Part shown: piece by piece, positions 16,896-25,007 of the stretch | Layout of the letters: each line of letters begins with the position of its first letter | Position numbering within the stretch: position 1 is the first letter of the stretch | Assembly (NCBI RefSeq): GCF_900102485.1 | Contig: NZ_FNBX01000004.1 | Span: forward strand, 124,001 to 188,000 | From: Desulfovibrio legallii | GTDB taxonomy: Bacteria; Desulfobacterota; Desulfovibrionia; Desulfovibrionales; Desulfovibrionaceae | DNA: 64,000 nucleotides | Direction: 5' to 3' | Notes under the pieces: generated by a model | What the model was told of the DNA's origin: nothing | The model's input: only the letters and a program-made list of their open reading frames with translations | Database searches by the model: none | Program-made: the position numbers and the translations under genes

Positions 16896-17668
16896 GCCGC
16901 TCCTCTCCCCGCCGGGCCGGCTTCAGCGTCTTCCACGGATGCCACAGGGCTGTCCCAGCAGGCGGAAAGCTCCCGCGCCCGGGCCAGATTCTCCGGCGTG
17001 AGGACACGCTCCGTGGGGCCGAAGGCAATGGGATCGCGGGCAAAAAGCAGGCATTGCGGAAAGTGGATCCGCACCTGCTCCAGATCGTGGATCACGGCCA
17101 CCACGGTCCGCCCTTCCGCATGCCAGCGCCGCACCAGTGCCAGCAGATCGTCAGTAGTACGGGCGTCCAGGGCGGTAAAAGGCTCATCCAGCAGGATCAC
17201 CGGGGCATCCTGGAGCAAAAGCCGCGCAAACTGTACCCGCTGAAACTGGCCCACGGATAAGGCGCTGATGGGCCGCGCCCCGAAGTCCGTTAGATCCAGC
17301 GTGGCCAAGGCCGCCTGCGCCTCCCGCCACGCCGCCGCGGCCAGCGCGCCCCAGGCCCCCACGCGCGGCCAGTGCCCCAGGGAGACCATATCCAGCACGG
17401 TGATGGGAAAGGAGCGGTCAATGGCTGCCTGCTGCGGCAGATAAGCAATATCCGCCGCACGCTGGCCGCCGAGGTCGACGCTGCCCTCCCGTGGGGAGAG
17501 CAACCCGGCCAGGGCTTTGAGCAGGGTGGATTTGCCCGCGCCGTTGGGGCCCACCACCGCCGTAAGGCTGCCCGGCGCAAAATGGCAGCACAAATGGCGC
17601 ACGGCCGGATGCCGGTTGTAGGCCAGGGAAAGATCGCAGACGCTGATGGGCCGAGGCTGCCGGCTCAT
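16892..17668 (-). CDS. znuC: Zinc ABC transporter ATP-binding protein
   Basis: This 258-aa ABC ATPase has Walker A GPNGAGKST, Q-loop YLPQQAAID, a signature-like LSVGQFQRVQFARLL, Walker B VILLDEPFTALD and the H-loop VIHD. The sequence ALSVGQ with QRV is typical of the ZnuC/MntA subgroup. It powers the ZnuB permease. The ATG at 17668 is preferred over an upstream in-frame start because it overlaps the stop of a 50-aa ORF by 4 nt (ATGA), a coupling pattern also used between znuC and znuB. Confidence 0.93.
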   Translation of the reverse strand: MSRQPRPISVCDLSLAYNRHPAVRHLCCHFAPGSLTAVVGPNGAGKSTLLKALAGLLSPREGSVDLGGQRAADIAYLPQQAAIDRSFPITVLDMVSLGHWPRVGAWGALAAAAWREAQAALATLDLTDFGARPISALSVGQFQRVQFARLLLQDAPVILLDEPFTALDARTTDDLLALVRRWHAEGRTVVAVIHDLEQVRIHFPQCLLFARDPIAFGPTERVLTPENLARARELSACWDSPVASVEDAEAGPAGRGAA

Positions 17669-17817
17669 AAGGCCCACCAGACCACGCCCCACAACAGGGC
17701 GCACAACGCCAGGGCCAGAGCCAGCCTGCGCCCGGCCGACCAGCCCAGGGGAGAAAAAGGCGAAGAAAAAGGCGCGGCCACGGCCGCGTCCTCACGATTT
17801 TTTGTTGCCGTTTGCAT
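17665..17817 (-). CDS. Small membrane protein (50 aa) between zur and znuC
   Basis: A 50-codon ORF starts inside the last codons of zur (26-nt overlap) and ends with a TGA overlapping the znuC ATG by 4 nt. The N-terminal 25 residues are polar and Ser/Pro-rich; the C-terminus is a hydrophobic helix (RLALALALCALLWGVVWWAL). The overlaps on both sides suggest a real, translationally coupled member of the zinc operon. No family is recognised. It may assist the transporter or be a membrane-localised regulator. Some znu operons encode extra small proteins, but homology to those was not established. Confidence 0.55.
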   Translation of the reverse strand: MQTATKNREDAAVAAPFSSPFSPLGWSAGRRLALALALCALLWGVVWWAL

Positions 17818-18283
17818 CAAACGCATCCTGTGGGGCGGCGTCGGCGCAGGCCGCGCACCGCCCCCTGATTTCTATGCTTCCCCCGTGCAGAGCAAAGCCC
17901 TCTTCGTGCAGGGCCGCATCAATGGCCCCGTACAGATCGGGGTTGCGCACCTCGCGGCTCTGGCGACAGCAGTCGCAGACCAGCATGAACACGGGCGTGC
18001 CGGGGCCCGCGCAGGCGCGCGTACAGGCCACGAAGGCGTTGAGCGTTTCCACCTTGTGCGCAAGGCCGTGCTGTTGCAAAAAATCCAGCGCCCGGTACAC
18101 GCTGGCCGGGGGAATGGGCCTGGCCGCCGTTTGACGCAACGCGTCCATAATGGCGTAAGCCTTGACCGGCTCTCCAGCCTCCTCCAACACTGTCAGCACC
18201 TGTCGCCGCAAGAGCGTCAGGCGCACCCCGCGCACTTCCCGCACCCCGCCGGGGTCGGCCGCGCTTTTTTGCTTTTGCTCCAT
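17792..18283 (-). CDS. zur: Fur-family regulator, probable zinc uptake regulator Zur
   Basis: This 163-aa Fur-family protein has a winged helix (LTLLRRQVLTVLEEAGEPVKAYAIMDAL, then PASVYRALDFLQQHGLAHKVE) followed by a dimerisation domain with two CxxC pairs (CDCC and CAAC), which form the structural zinc site. With znuCBA in the same operon it is probably Zur, repressing zinc import when zinc is sufficient. The start at ATG 18283 has AAGGAGCG just upstream. A palindrome that looks like a Zur box lies about 75 bp before it, consistent with autoregulation. Confidence 0.88.
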   Translation of the reverse strand: MEQKQKSAADPGGVREVRGVRLTLLRRQVLTVLEEAGEPVKAYAIMDALRQTAARPIPPASVYRALDFLQQHGLAHKVETLNAFVACTRACAGPGTPVFMLVCDCCRQSREVRNPDLYGAIDAALHEEGFALHGGSIEIRGRCAACADAAPQDAFDANGNKKS

Positions 18284-18354
18284 GAACTGACGCTCCTTGC
18301 CCTTTACGGCGGCCCAATGGGCCGCCATCCCGACCGCGCACAGCCGCGTGCGCA

Positions 18355-18389
18355 AAAAATGAAATGATATATTGTTTCATTTTTGTCAA
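18355..18389 (-). promoter_or_regulatory. Zur-box-like operator and -35 of the zur-znu operon
   Basis: AAAAATGAAA (18355-18364) and TTTCATTTTT (18375-18384) are perfect 10-bp inverted arms with a 10-bp AT-rich centre. The core resembles Zur boxes (GAAATGnTATA...). On the minus strand TTGACA (18389-18384) abuts it as a -35; the -10 (TATCAT or similar) would fall inside the palindrome. Zinc-dependent repression is inferred. Confidence 0.6.
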
Positions 18390-18507
18390 GAAAAGATTCC
18401 GGAATGCGTACCGCCAAAAGGGTGCGCAGGGCGCGGCGCAATGCGCGTCTGCGCCAAAGACAGAGCCGCGCCGCCCGCGCTCGCAAAAAGCCGCAGCCGC
18501 CCCGGCA

Positions 18508-19500
18508 TCAGGAATCGCGGTAGAGGTCCGCGTCAGCGGGCACGCGTTCCCAGTACACCCGCCCTTTTTTGCGGTACTTGCGCAACAGCACATAGACGCT
18601 GCCGGGACCGCCGTCGTGCGGCTGGGCCGTGCAAAAGGCCAGCACTACTCGCTTGAAGGGCTCCTGCGTCAACCAGATCTGCAGCTTGCCGCGCAGCACG
18701 CCCTGGCCATCGGGCGAGTTGCGGCCGCGCCCCGGCACCACCAGCACCGTGCGCAGGCCTTTGTACCAGCTGCCGCGCAAAAAGCCCCGCAAGGCTTCAA
18801 AGGCCTGTTCCACAGTGAGGCCGTGCAGATCCAGATGGGCCTCCGGGCTCAGGGCTCCGGCCCGCAGCTTATTCAGAATCAGCGGATCCAGGCCCACCAC
18901 ATAGCCTTCCAGATATTCGTCCGTGAAGGACAAGGCAAACTCCAGTTTGCCGTCCATAAAATCCTGCAGGGTCAGCTCCCCCTGCTGCGGCGGCGTGCCC
19001 GGAGCAGGAGCCGGGGCCACGGCGCGCCCCTTGCCGCTCAGCGGCGTGGCCTCGCGCACGGCCTGCAGAAAAGCGGCGGCTTCGTCTTCCACCGCTGGCG
19101 CCTCCAGCTGCGGCGGGGCCGCTGCCGTCGCACGGGCGGCCCCCGTCATGGCCCGTGCCGCATGCGCCTCCGCAGGGGCGGGTTTCCGTTCCTTTGCCGC
19201 GGCCCCGGCCGTGCGTTGCTTTTTGGCTGCTGCAGCGCTGTCTTCAGGCAGCGCGCGCCGCTCCGCCAGGGTGAAACCGCCGGGCCCTTTTCCCTGCGCC
19301 GTGGGGCGCACCCGGCTCATGGCCCGCAAAAACAGCTCCGCATCCTGCGCGTCCTCCGGCGAGCGGGCCGCCACAGGCCGCCGGGGCGCGTGCGTCGCTC
19401 GTGCGCCGCTAGCGCGACTAGCGTCCTTCCGCTGCGGAAACTTCCCTGCCGCGAGCTGACGGAACGGATTTTCGCCAAAAGGTTCTTCCTGATCGGACAT
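18508..19500 (-). CDS. Smr-domain protein with disordered N-terminus
   Basis: The 330-aa protein has a long Ala/Pro/Arg-rich, probably disordered N-terminal region (about 1-190), then a conserved helix and a C-terminal Smr domain (about 235-325). The Smr domain carries the LDLHGLT motif and a GRGRNSPDGQGVLRG loop, as in MutS2-type Smr nucleases; family members cut or bind branched DNA or ribosome-associated RNA. There is no MutS portion. The start was placed at ATG 19500, which follows GGGGGAG. It lies downstream of secG, on the same strand. Confidence 0.85.
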   Translation of the reverse strand: MSDQEEPFGENPFRQLAAGKFPQRKDASRASGARATHAPRRPVAARSPEDAQDAELFLRAMSRVRPTAQGKGPGGFTLAERRALPEDSAAAAKKQRTAGAAAKERKPAPAEAHAARAMTGAARATAAAPPQLEAPAVEDEAAAFLQAVREATPLSGKGRAVAPAPAPGTPPQQGELTLQDFMDGKLEFALSFTDEYLEGYVVGLDPLILNKLRAGALSPEAHLDLHGLTVEQAFEALRGFLRGSWYKGLRTVLVVPGRGRNSPDGQGVLRGKLQIWLTQEPFKRVVLAFCTAQPHDGGPGSVYVLLRKYRKKGRVYWERVPADADLYRDS

Positions 19501-19627
19501 GGCTGTCTCCCCCATGAGGGTTGCGGTCGCCAAAAAAACACGGCCGCAGGGCGTGCCCCACGGCCGTAAGCATACGATTGCGGACGGGCCGACGCAAGGA
19601 TCGGCCGCCAGACCGCCCGGCGATGGA

Positions 19628-20035
19628 CTACTTGCCGGCAACCCCGGCGGCAGGCGCGGCCGAAGCGGGCGCTGCGGACTGGGGCGCGGCACTCTGCCCG
19701 GCGGGCGCGGCGGGCGTCGGCGTAGGTGCGGGCACGGCCGGAGCAGCCGGTTTGGCCGGCACGGCGGTATCCTCAATCTTCACGTCCAGAATGGTGGATT
19801 CCGAACTGGGGCGGGAGCTGGTCACATAGGTATAGCTCAGAGAGGTAATGACAAAAATGACCGCCATGAGCGTGGTGAGTTTGGCCAGGATGCCGCCCGC
19901 GCCGCCGCTGCCGAACACCGAGCTGTTGCCCCCGCCGAAAATGACGCCCATGCCTTCCTTGCCCGCCTGGAGCAGAATGAGAATGACCAGCAGGACGCAG
20001 ACAATAATATGCAGCGTCAGGATAAGAGTCTGCAC
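19628..20035 (-). CDS. secG: Preprotein translocase subunit SecG
   Basis: This 135-aa protein has the SecG pattern: TM1 (LILTLHIIVCVLLVILILLQ), the family loop GKEGMGVIFGGGNSSVFGSGG, and TM2 (LAKLTTLMAVIFVITSLSYT), followed by an extended Ala/Pro-rich tail of about 55 residues that most SecG proteins lack. It is the non-essential partner of SecYE that aids SecA-driven export. The start is a GTG at 20035 (MQTLILT), six bases after GGAGG; an in-frame TTG further upstream would place the Shine-Dalgarno inside the gene. It lies downstream of tpiA, an arrangement common in bacteria. Confidence 0.92.
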   Translation of the reverse strand: MQTLILTLHIIVCVLLVILILLQAGKEGMGVIFGGGNSSVFGSGGAGGILAKLTTLMAVIFVITSLSYTYVTSSRPSSESTILDVKIEDTAVPAKPAAPAVPAPTPTPAAPAGQSAAPQSAAPASAAPAAGVAGK

Positions 20036-20119
20036 AGATTCCTCCAAAGCGGATTGGCGTGACGGGAAGGCGCGCGGTCAGGGACCGCGGACCGACGCTC
20101 CCGGCCTGCGCCGAAAACG

Positions 20120-20887
20120 TCAGCAAAAGACGATTTGCAAAAAACTTTGCGCCTCCAAAGAGGCACCCCCTACCAGAAGACCATTCACGTTGTCAAGACC
20201 CAGCAGGGTTGCGGCATTGGCGGGCTTAACGCTGCCGCCGTACAGAACAGGCAGCTGCAGGGCCGCGTCGCCCAAGGCGCGTTGCAGCAGGGCGCGCGTC
20301 ACGGCGTGGGCCTCCTGCACTTCCGGCGGGCCCGCCACCTTGCCCGTGCCGATGGCCCATACGGGTTCGTAAGCCACGGCCAGCCGCCGGGCCAGGGCTT
20401 CGCCGCCCAGGGAAGGCGGCAGGGCCGCGCACACCGGCGCAAGCTGCGCCTCCAGCACGGCCTCCAGGCGACCGGCCTCACGCTCCGACAGGGTTTCGCC
20501 CACACAGAGCATGACGTTAAGGCCCTGCTCCAGGGCAAAGGCCGCCTTGCGGGCCACAAAGGCCGGGTCTTCGTGAAAGATATGGCGACGCTCCGAATGC
20601 CCGGCCAGCACCCAGGAGGCCCCGGCGTCCAGGAGCATGGCCGGGGAAATCTCGCCGGTAAAAGCCCCTTCGGCATCGGGATAGACGTTCTGCCCGCCCA
20701 CGGCCAAACCGGGCGTCTGCCCCGCAGCCTCCGCCACCACGGCCAGCGCCGTGTAGGGAGGAAAAAGCAGCACTTCACGTCCGGCGGGCAGGCCGCCTTC
20801 CAGCCCGCGCGCTAGGTCCACGGCGTAGCTTGCCGCGTCCGCGCGGGTTTTGAACATTTTCCAGTTGGCGGCGATAATGGTTTTCAT
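20120..20887 (-). CDS. tpiA: Triosephosphate isomerase
   Basis: This 255-aa TIM-barrel enzyme interconverts dihydroxyacetone phosphate and glyceraldehyde 3-phosphate. It has the N-terminal ANWKM (substrate Lys), the catalytic His in LAGHSERR, the catalytic Glu in AYEPVWAIGTGK with the flexible loop, and the phosphate-binding GGSVKPANA and LLVGGASL. The ATG overlaps the rimI stop by 4 nt, and GAGAGG precedes it. SecG follows 84 nt downstream. Confidence 0.97.
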   Translation of the reverse strand: MKTIIAANWKMFKTRADAASYAVDLARGLEGGLPAGREVLLFPPYTALAVVAEAAGQTPGLAVGGQNVYPDAEGAFTGEISPAMLLDAGASWVLAGHSERRHIFHEDPAFVARKAAFALEQGLNVMLCVGETLSEREAGRLEAVLEAQLAPVCAALPPSLGGEALARRLAVAYEPVWAIGTGKVAGPPEVQEAHAVTRALLQRALGDAALQLPVLYGGSVKPANAATLLGLDNVNGLLVGGASLEAQSFLQIVFC

Positions 20888-21381
20888 GCGGACCTCTCGA
20901 ATGGGGACGGCGCGGCGGGGAGCGCCAGGGCGTATACGTGCGCGTCTTCGCCGGTATCCGCATAATAGCCCTTGCGCAGGCCCACACGCTGAAAGCCGCA
21001 GCTTTCGTACAGGGAAACGGCGGGCGCATTGCCGGCGCGCACTTCCAGCAGAATGTTCACGATACCCCCTTTGGCGGCAAGCCGCAAGGCCGCCTGCAGC
21101 AGCCGCCGCCCAAGCCCCTGCCGCCGCCGTTCCGGGCTGACGGCAAGGTTGAGTATTTCCAGCTCGTCCGCCGTGTGGTACACGGAAATATAGCCGCACA
21201 GCCGCGGCCCCTCCCACAGCCCCAGCGCGGCAAAAGCCCGCTGGGAAAAGGCCGCGCGGCACTGGGCCGCGGACCAGGGCAGGGCAAAGCACTGGCTCTC
21301 CAGGGCGGCCATGGCCGGAGCGTGGGCGGCTTTCAGACAGTTAAGGACAAAAATCGTGCGGCTAAGAGCCCTTGCGGACAT
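20884..21381 (-). CDS. rimI: Ribosomal-protein-alanine N-acetyltransferase-like GNAT protein
   Basis: This 165-aa GNAT acetyltransferase matches RimI: ALPWSAAQCRAAF near the N-terminus, ADELEILNLAVSPERRRQGLGRRLL (acetyl-CoA-binding R/QxxGxG/A), and LEVRAGNAPAVSLYESCGFQRVGLRKGYY, the RimI-type motif B. It probably acetylates the N-terminal Ala of ribosomal protein S18. The start at ATG 21381 is the first ATG consistent with homology; its Shine-Dalgarno is weak. It overlaps tpiA by 4 nt, and its 5' end overlaps the divergent NUDIX gene. Confidence 0.85.
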   Translation of the reverse strand: MSARALSRTIFVLNCLKAAHAPAMAALESQCFALPWSAAQCRAAFSQRAFAALGLWEGPRLCGYISVYHTADELEILNLAVSPERRRQGLGRRLLQAALRLAAKGGIVNILLEVRAGNAPAVSLYESCGFQRVGLRKGYYADTGEDAHVYALALPAAPSPFERSA

Positions 21382-21898
21382 AACAACCCCATACGCCGTC
21401 GCGCCCGCGGACCGCCATCCCCTGCTGGAGGTGGTGGACGCCGGCAACGCTCCGGTCTGCCTGCTGCGCGCGGCCGACGTACAGCGCCAGGGCCTGCCCC
21501 ACCGGGCCGTGGCCCTGCTGCTGCGGGACAAAAACGGCCGCGCCCTGCTGACCCACTGGCCGGAACGGGGCTGGGGCGTTTCGGCCTACGCGCGGGCGAC
21601 CGCGGGCCAGGCTTTTGAAGATTGCGCCCGCGCCCTGCTGCTCGAAGCCGGGCTGGACCCTACCGGGCGCGTGCGGCCCCTGGGCCTGGCCCCGCCCTGC
21701 CCGGAAAGCCGCAACGCCTTTGTGGCTTTTTTTGAAGCGCGCCTGCCGCTTTCACTGGCCATGGCCGGGGCCCGCAACGCCGAACGCCACCTGCTGGCGG
21801 ACTACGATGAGTTGCGGGGCATGGCCGCACACTTCGGGGAGCTGCTCTCGCCGCTCCTGCGCGTGGCCGTGCAGGCAGGCTATGTGCGGCCGCGCTGA
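21356..21898 (+). CDS. NUDIX-fold protein with degenerate Nudix box
   Basis: This 180-aa protein has the NUDIX fold order: HRAVALLLRDKNGRALL, then ALLTHWPERGWGVSAYARATAGQAFEDCARALLLEAGL, then a C-terminal strand-helix region (RNAFVAFFEARLP). The Nudix box GX5EX7REUXEEXGU is eroded: the REUXEE portion reads ARALLLEAG, so the metal-binding glutamates are largely lost. It may bind rather than hydrolyse a nucleotide. A GTG at 21356 with AAGGA 8 nt upstream is preferred; an ATG at 21311 is in frame but overlaps rimI more. It overlaps the divergent rimI start and converges on the IMPase gene. Confidence 0.65.
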   Translation: MRLRALADITTPYAVAPADRHPLLEVVDAGNAPVCLLRAADVQRQGLPHRAVALLLRDKNGRALLTHWPERGWGVSAYARATAGQAFEDCARALLLEAGLDPTGRVRPLGLAPPCPESRNAFVAFFEARLPLSLAMAGARNAERHLLADYDELRGMAAHFGELLSPLLRVAVQAGYVRPR

Positions 21899-21910
21899 AC
21901 CGGCCGAGGC

Positions 21911-22702
21911 TCAGTCCACGCTGGTGGGGCGCAGCAGGTCCACGGCCTGAGCGTGCACCAGACCGTTGCTGGCCAGCACCGTCTGGCCGAAGCGCAAGGG
22001 CGCGCCGGTCAGATTGCTTACCCGGCCGCCAGCCTCCTCCACCAGCAGAACCCCGGCGGCAAAATCCCAGGGTTTAAGGCCCTCTTCATAAAAAAAATCC
22101 AGCTTGCCGCAGGCCACGTAGGCCAGGTCCACCGAGGCCGCCCCCATGCGGCGCAGCCCCTGGGTGCAGGGCAGCACGCGCGCCAGACGGTCCAGCACGC
22201 GCTCAAGCCGGCGGGTAAAATCGTATGGAAAGCCCGTGCCCGCCAGGCAGTCGGCAAGGGCCGTCGCCCGGCTCACGGCAATGGGGCTTCCGTTGCAGAA
22301 GGCCCCCTGCCCGCGGGAGGCGTAAAAGCACTGCTCCAGCATGGGCACGTTGACCACCCCAAGCTCCGCCCTGCCCTCGCGCCACAAGGCCACAGAGGTG
22401 CCCACCTGCGGGATGCGGTGCACAAAATTAGTGGTGCCGTCCACGGGGTCAATAATCCAGCACAGGCCATCGGGCTCCGCGTCCGGACGGCTGCTCTCCT
22501 CGGCCAGGAACCCGGCTTCGGGCAGAAGCGCCCCCAGGCGTTCCTTCAAAAAAGCCTCCACAGCCAGATCCGTCTGGGTGACCAGGTCGATGCTGCCCTT
22601 GTGGCGCACCTGGCTCGGTTGGGACCAGTGTTCCCGGACAATCTCGCCGCTCTGGCGCACAATTTCCACGCAATCCCGCAGCAGGGACGCCCCCATGTTC
22701 AT
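21911..22702 (-). CDS. Inositol monophosphatase family protein (SuhB-like)
   Basis: This 263-aa Mg-dependent phosphatase has the metal-site motif DPVDGTTNFVH (residues about 86-96), EES upstream of it (AEESSRPD) and the C-terminal WDFAAGVLLVEEAGG. Members hydrolyse inositol-1-phosphate or related sugar phosphates; SuhB also works in rRNA antitermination. The substrate here is not decided. The start was placed at ATG 22702, 9 nt after AGGA; a TTG and another ATG are nearby in frame. It is the third gene of a GAF-mreB-IMPase operon. Confidence 0.9.
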   Translation of the reverse strand: MNMGASLLRDCVEIVRQSGEIVREHWSQPSQVRHKGSIDLVTQTDLAVEAFLKERLGALLPEAGFLAEESSRPDAEPDGLCWIIDPVDGTTNFVHRIPQVGTSVALWREGRAELGVVNVPMLEQCFYASRGQGAFCNGSPIAVSRATALADCLAGTGFPYDFTRRLERVLDRLARVLPCTQGLRRMGAASVDLAYVACGKLDFFYEEGLKPWDFAAGVLLVEEAGGRVSNLTGAPLRFGQTVLASNGLVHAQAVDLLRPTSVD

Positions 22703-22717
22703 GCTCCGCAATCCTTT

Positions 22718-23740
22718 TCAGTTGATGAAGACGGCGTGGTAGGCCTGGCGGTCCAGCATGGCGCGGGCCGTGCCGCGCAGCACGGTGGTCAGGGGGTCTT
22801 TGTCCACAAAGACCTTGAGCCGCGTCTCCTGGGCGATGTATTGATCCAGCCCCTTAAGCAGCGAGCCGCCCCCGGCCATGAGCATGCCGTTGCGGTAAAT
22901 GTCCGCCGCCAGTTCCGGCGGGGTTTTTTCCAGCGCGCGCAGCACCGCGCCCAAAATGGCCTGCACGGGCTCGCGCAGGGCCTCGCGGATGTGGCCTTCG
23001 GTCACCTGCACTACCCTGGGCGCGCCGCAGACCAGATCCTTGCCGGAAACCTCCAGCACGGGCGCATTGGGCTGCGGCAGGGCGGACCCCAAAATTTTTT
23101 TGACGTTTTCAGCGGTATTTTCGCCCACTTCCATGCGAAACACGTCGCGCAGGTAGCGCTGAACGGCCATGTTCATGGCGTCGCCCGCCACCCGTACGGA
23201 CTGGGCGTTGGCGATGCCCGCCAGGGTAATGACCGCCACCTCGCTGGTGCCGCCGCCGATGTCCAGCACCAGGTTGCCCAGGGGTTCGTGCACGGGCAGA
23301 TCAGCGCCGATGGCGGCGGCCATGGGCTCCTCCACCATGGCCACGTCCGCAGCGCCGGCCAGCAGGGCCGAATCAATGACGGCGCGCTTCTCCACCTGGG
23401 TGATGCCCGTGGGGATGCAGATGACCATGGAAGGCTTGACCAGCCTGAGGCCTGTAATGGCCTTGCGCACAAAATAGGAGATCATTTCGCGCGTGACGTC
23501 AAAATCGGCGATGACGCCGTCCTTCATGGGGCGCACGGCGCGGATGCGCTGCGGGGTGCGGCCCAGGTAATCCTTGGCGGCCGCGCCCACAGCCAGCACG
23601 ACGTTTTTCTGAACGTCGATAGCCACCACCGAAGGCTCATTGATGACAATGCCCTGAGCGCGTGTGTAAAGCAGGGTGTTGGCCGTGCCCAGGTCCATGG
23701 CGATGTCTTTGGAAAGAAAATGGAACAGACGCCGGAACAT
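22718..23740 (-). CDS. mreB: Rod-shape-determining protein MreB
   Basis: This 340-aa bacterial actin has DLGTANTLLYT (phosphate 1), the connect region, LDIGGGTSEVAVITL (phosphate 2), GMLMAGGGSLLKGLD (adenosine motif) and the N-terminal amphipathic membrane-binding helix MFRRLFHFLSKD. It forms membrane-bound filaments that direct lateral wall synthesis. No mreC or mreD follows; instead the gene sits between a GAF-domain gene (2 nt upstream) and the IMPase gene, so this locus is separate from any mreBCD operon. Confidence 0.95.
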   Translation of the reverse strand: MFRRLFHFLSKDIAMDLGTANTLLYTRAQGIVINEPSVVAIDVQKNVVLAVGAAAKDYLGRTPQRIRAVRPMKDGVIADFDVTREMISYFVRKAITGLRLVKPSMVICIPTGITQVEKRAVIDSALLAGAADVAMVEEPMAAAIGADLPVHEPLGNLVLDIGGGTSEVAVITLAGIANAQSVRVAGDAMNMAVQRYLRDVFRMEVGENTAENVKKILGSALPQPNAPVLEVSGKDLVCGAPRVVQVTEGHIREALREPVQAILGAVLRALEKTPPELAADIYRNGMLMAGGGSLLKGLDQYIAQETRLKVFVDKDPLTTVLRGTARAMLDRQAYHAVFIN

Positions 23741-23742
23741 GG

Positions 23743-24780
23743 TCAGTATTCTTTGCTGCGGGGCATGGGGGCGGCATCCGGGTCATAGGCCTGGGAACCG
23801 TCGGTGTGCACCCTGGCCCTGGGCAGCATGGTCCGCAGGCGCACTTTGAGGTACAGATTTTCCAGAAACAGGGCCAGATGGTCCACGGCCTGGCGCACAA
23901 AACTGCGCATGGATTCGTCCATGGTCCTGGGCGTGGTATGGGCGAGGCAAAGCACGCCCCGCGTGCTTTTGTTGACCATCACCGGCATGCACATGGCCGC
24001 CTGAAAATCTGGCATGTCCGGCAGCTTGCCAAAGAGCACCGCTGCGGGCGCGCCTTCCACGCCTTCGGCCACCACGGGCTGATCGTTGCGGAAAACCCAG
24101 CCCGTAATGCCGCTGCCCATGGGCAGGATGAGGGGCTCCTCGCCGGTAAGCAGCAGGCGGGCCGATTCGCTCTCCACGCAGTAGGTCTCGCCGGGCTGAT
24201 CCACAGAGGCGAAGGCGCAGTAGTCAAAACCCGTGGCCTCCACCATGATCTTCAGGTAGTTGTGCAGAAACTGCGGCCAGCGCTTGTAGCGGAAGCGCAG
24301 ATCCTGAATAACGCCGAGGTCGGCAAAATAGCGCGGAATGTCGCCCGCAAGCTCCTGCCGTCCGCGGCTGCCCTGCTGGCGCGCGATGAGCTCCGCGAAC
24401 ATCTGGAGGATTTTGTGGTCCTTGTCCGAGAAGGAATACTGCCGCTTGCTGTCCACGCAGAGGGCGCCGCCCGTGGGCACGGGGCAGCCCATAAAGGCCT
24501 TGATGCTGCCTTCCTCGCCGCTGGAATAGTAGCCGAGGTTGCTCTGGCGCTGGTCAAAATTGGGCACCAGCAGGGGCTGACGGTTGCGGACAATCCAGCC
24601 CACCAGCCCCTTGCCCGGCAGAACCGTGGCGTTGGCGGCGATTTTGTCCCCCAGACTGAAAAAAGCGGTGAGGCGGTGGGCCTCGCCCTCTTCCTCCGGC
24701 AGGAACAGCACCACCGAATAGGCGTCGAACACGCTGCAAACAATACTTAGTATATGTTTTTCAAGAGAATTGGCGGTCAT
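23743..24780 (-). CDS. Tandem GAF-domain protein
   Basis: The 345-aa protein consists of two GAF-like domains (about 5-150 and 175-320): LFLPEEEGEAHRL through ALCVDSKRQYSFSDKDHKILQMFAELIARQ, and YCAFASVDQPGETYCVESESARL through GVLCLAHTTPRTMDESMRSFVRQAVDHLALF. No output domain (HTH, kinase, GGDEF) is attached. GAF domains bind small ligands or cyclic nucleotides. The gene ends 2 nt before mreB, so the protein may tie a signal to cell-shape control. The ATG at 24780 lacks a good Shine-Dalgarno sequence; the start is uncertain. Confidence 0.75.
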   Translation of the reverse strand: MTANSLEKHILSIVCSVFDAYSVVLFLPEEEGEAHRLTAFFSLGDKIAANATVLPGKGLVGWIVRNRQPLLVPNFDQRQSNLGYYSSGEEGSIKAFMGCPVPTGGALCVDSKRQYSFSDKDHKILQMFAELIARQQGSRGRQELAGDIPRYFADLGVIQDLRFRYKRWPQFLHNYLKIMVEATGFDYCAFASVDQPGETYCVESESARLLLTGEEPLILPMGSGITGWVFRNDQPVVAEGVEGAPAAVLFGKLPDMPDFQAAMCMPVMVNKSTRGVLCLAHTTPRTMDESMRSFVRQAVDHLALFLENLYLKVRLRTMLPRARVHTDGSQAYDPDAAPMPRSKEY

Positions 24781-25007
24781 GGTGCGTGGGGTTGATGGTG
24801 CGGCCGCACCGAGGGCGGCGTGAGGGAACGCATTTCTTGTAGCAAAGCGGGCCCGCCCCCGCAACTGCTTTTGCGCTCCGCCGCAGGGCACCCACGCGCC
24901 GAAAACACGCCCGATTTTGCGCAGGGGCGGATTCCTCCGCTTTTCCCTCTGGAAATATCTCTGAAAAAAAGCTAAATACACAAAAAAATTCCAGACGGGG
25001 CGCACGG

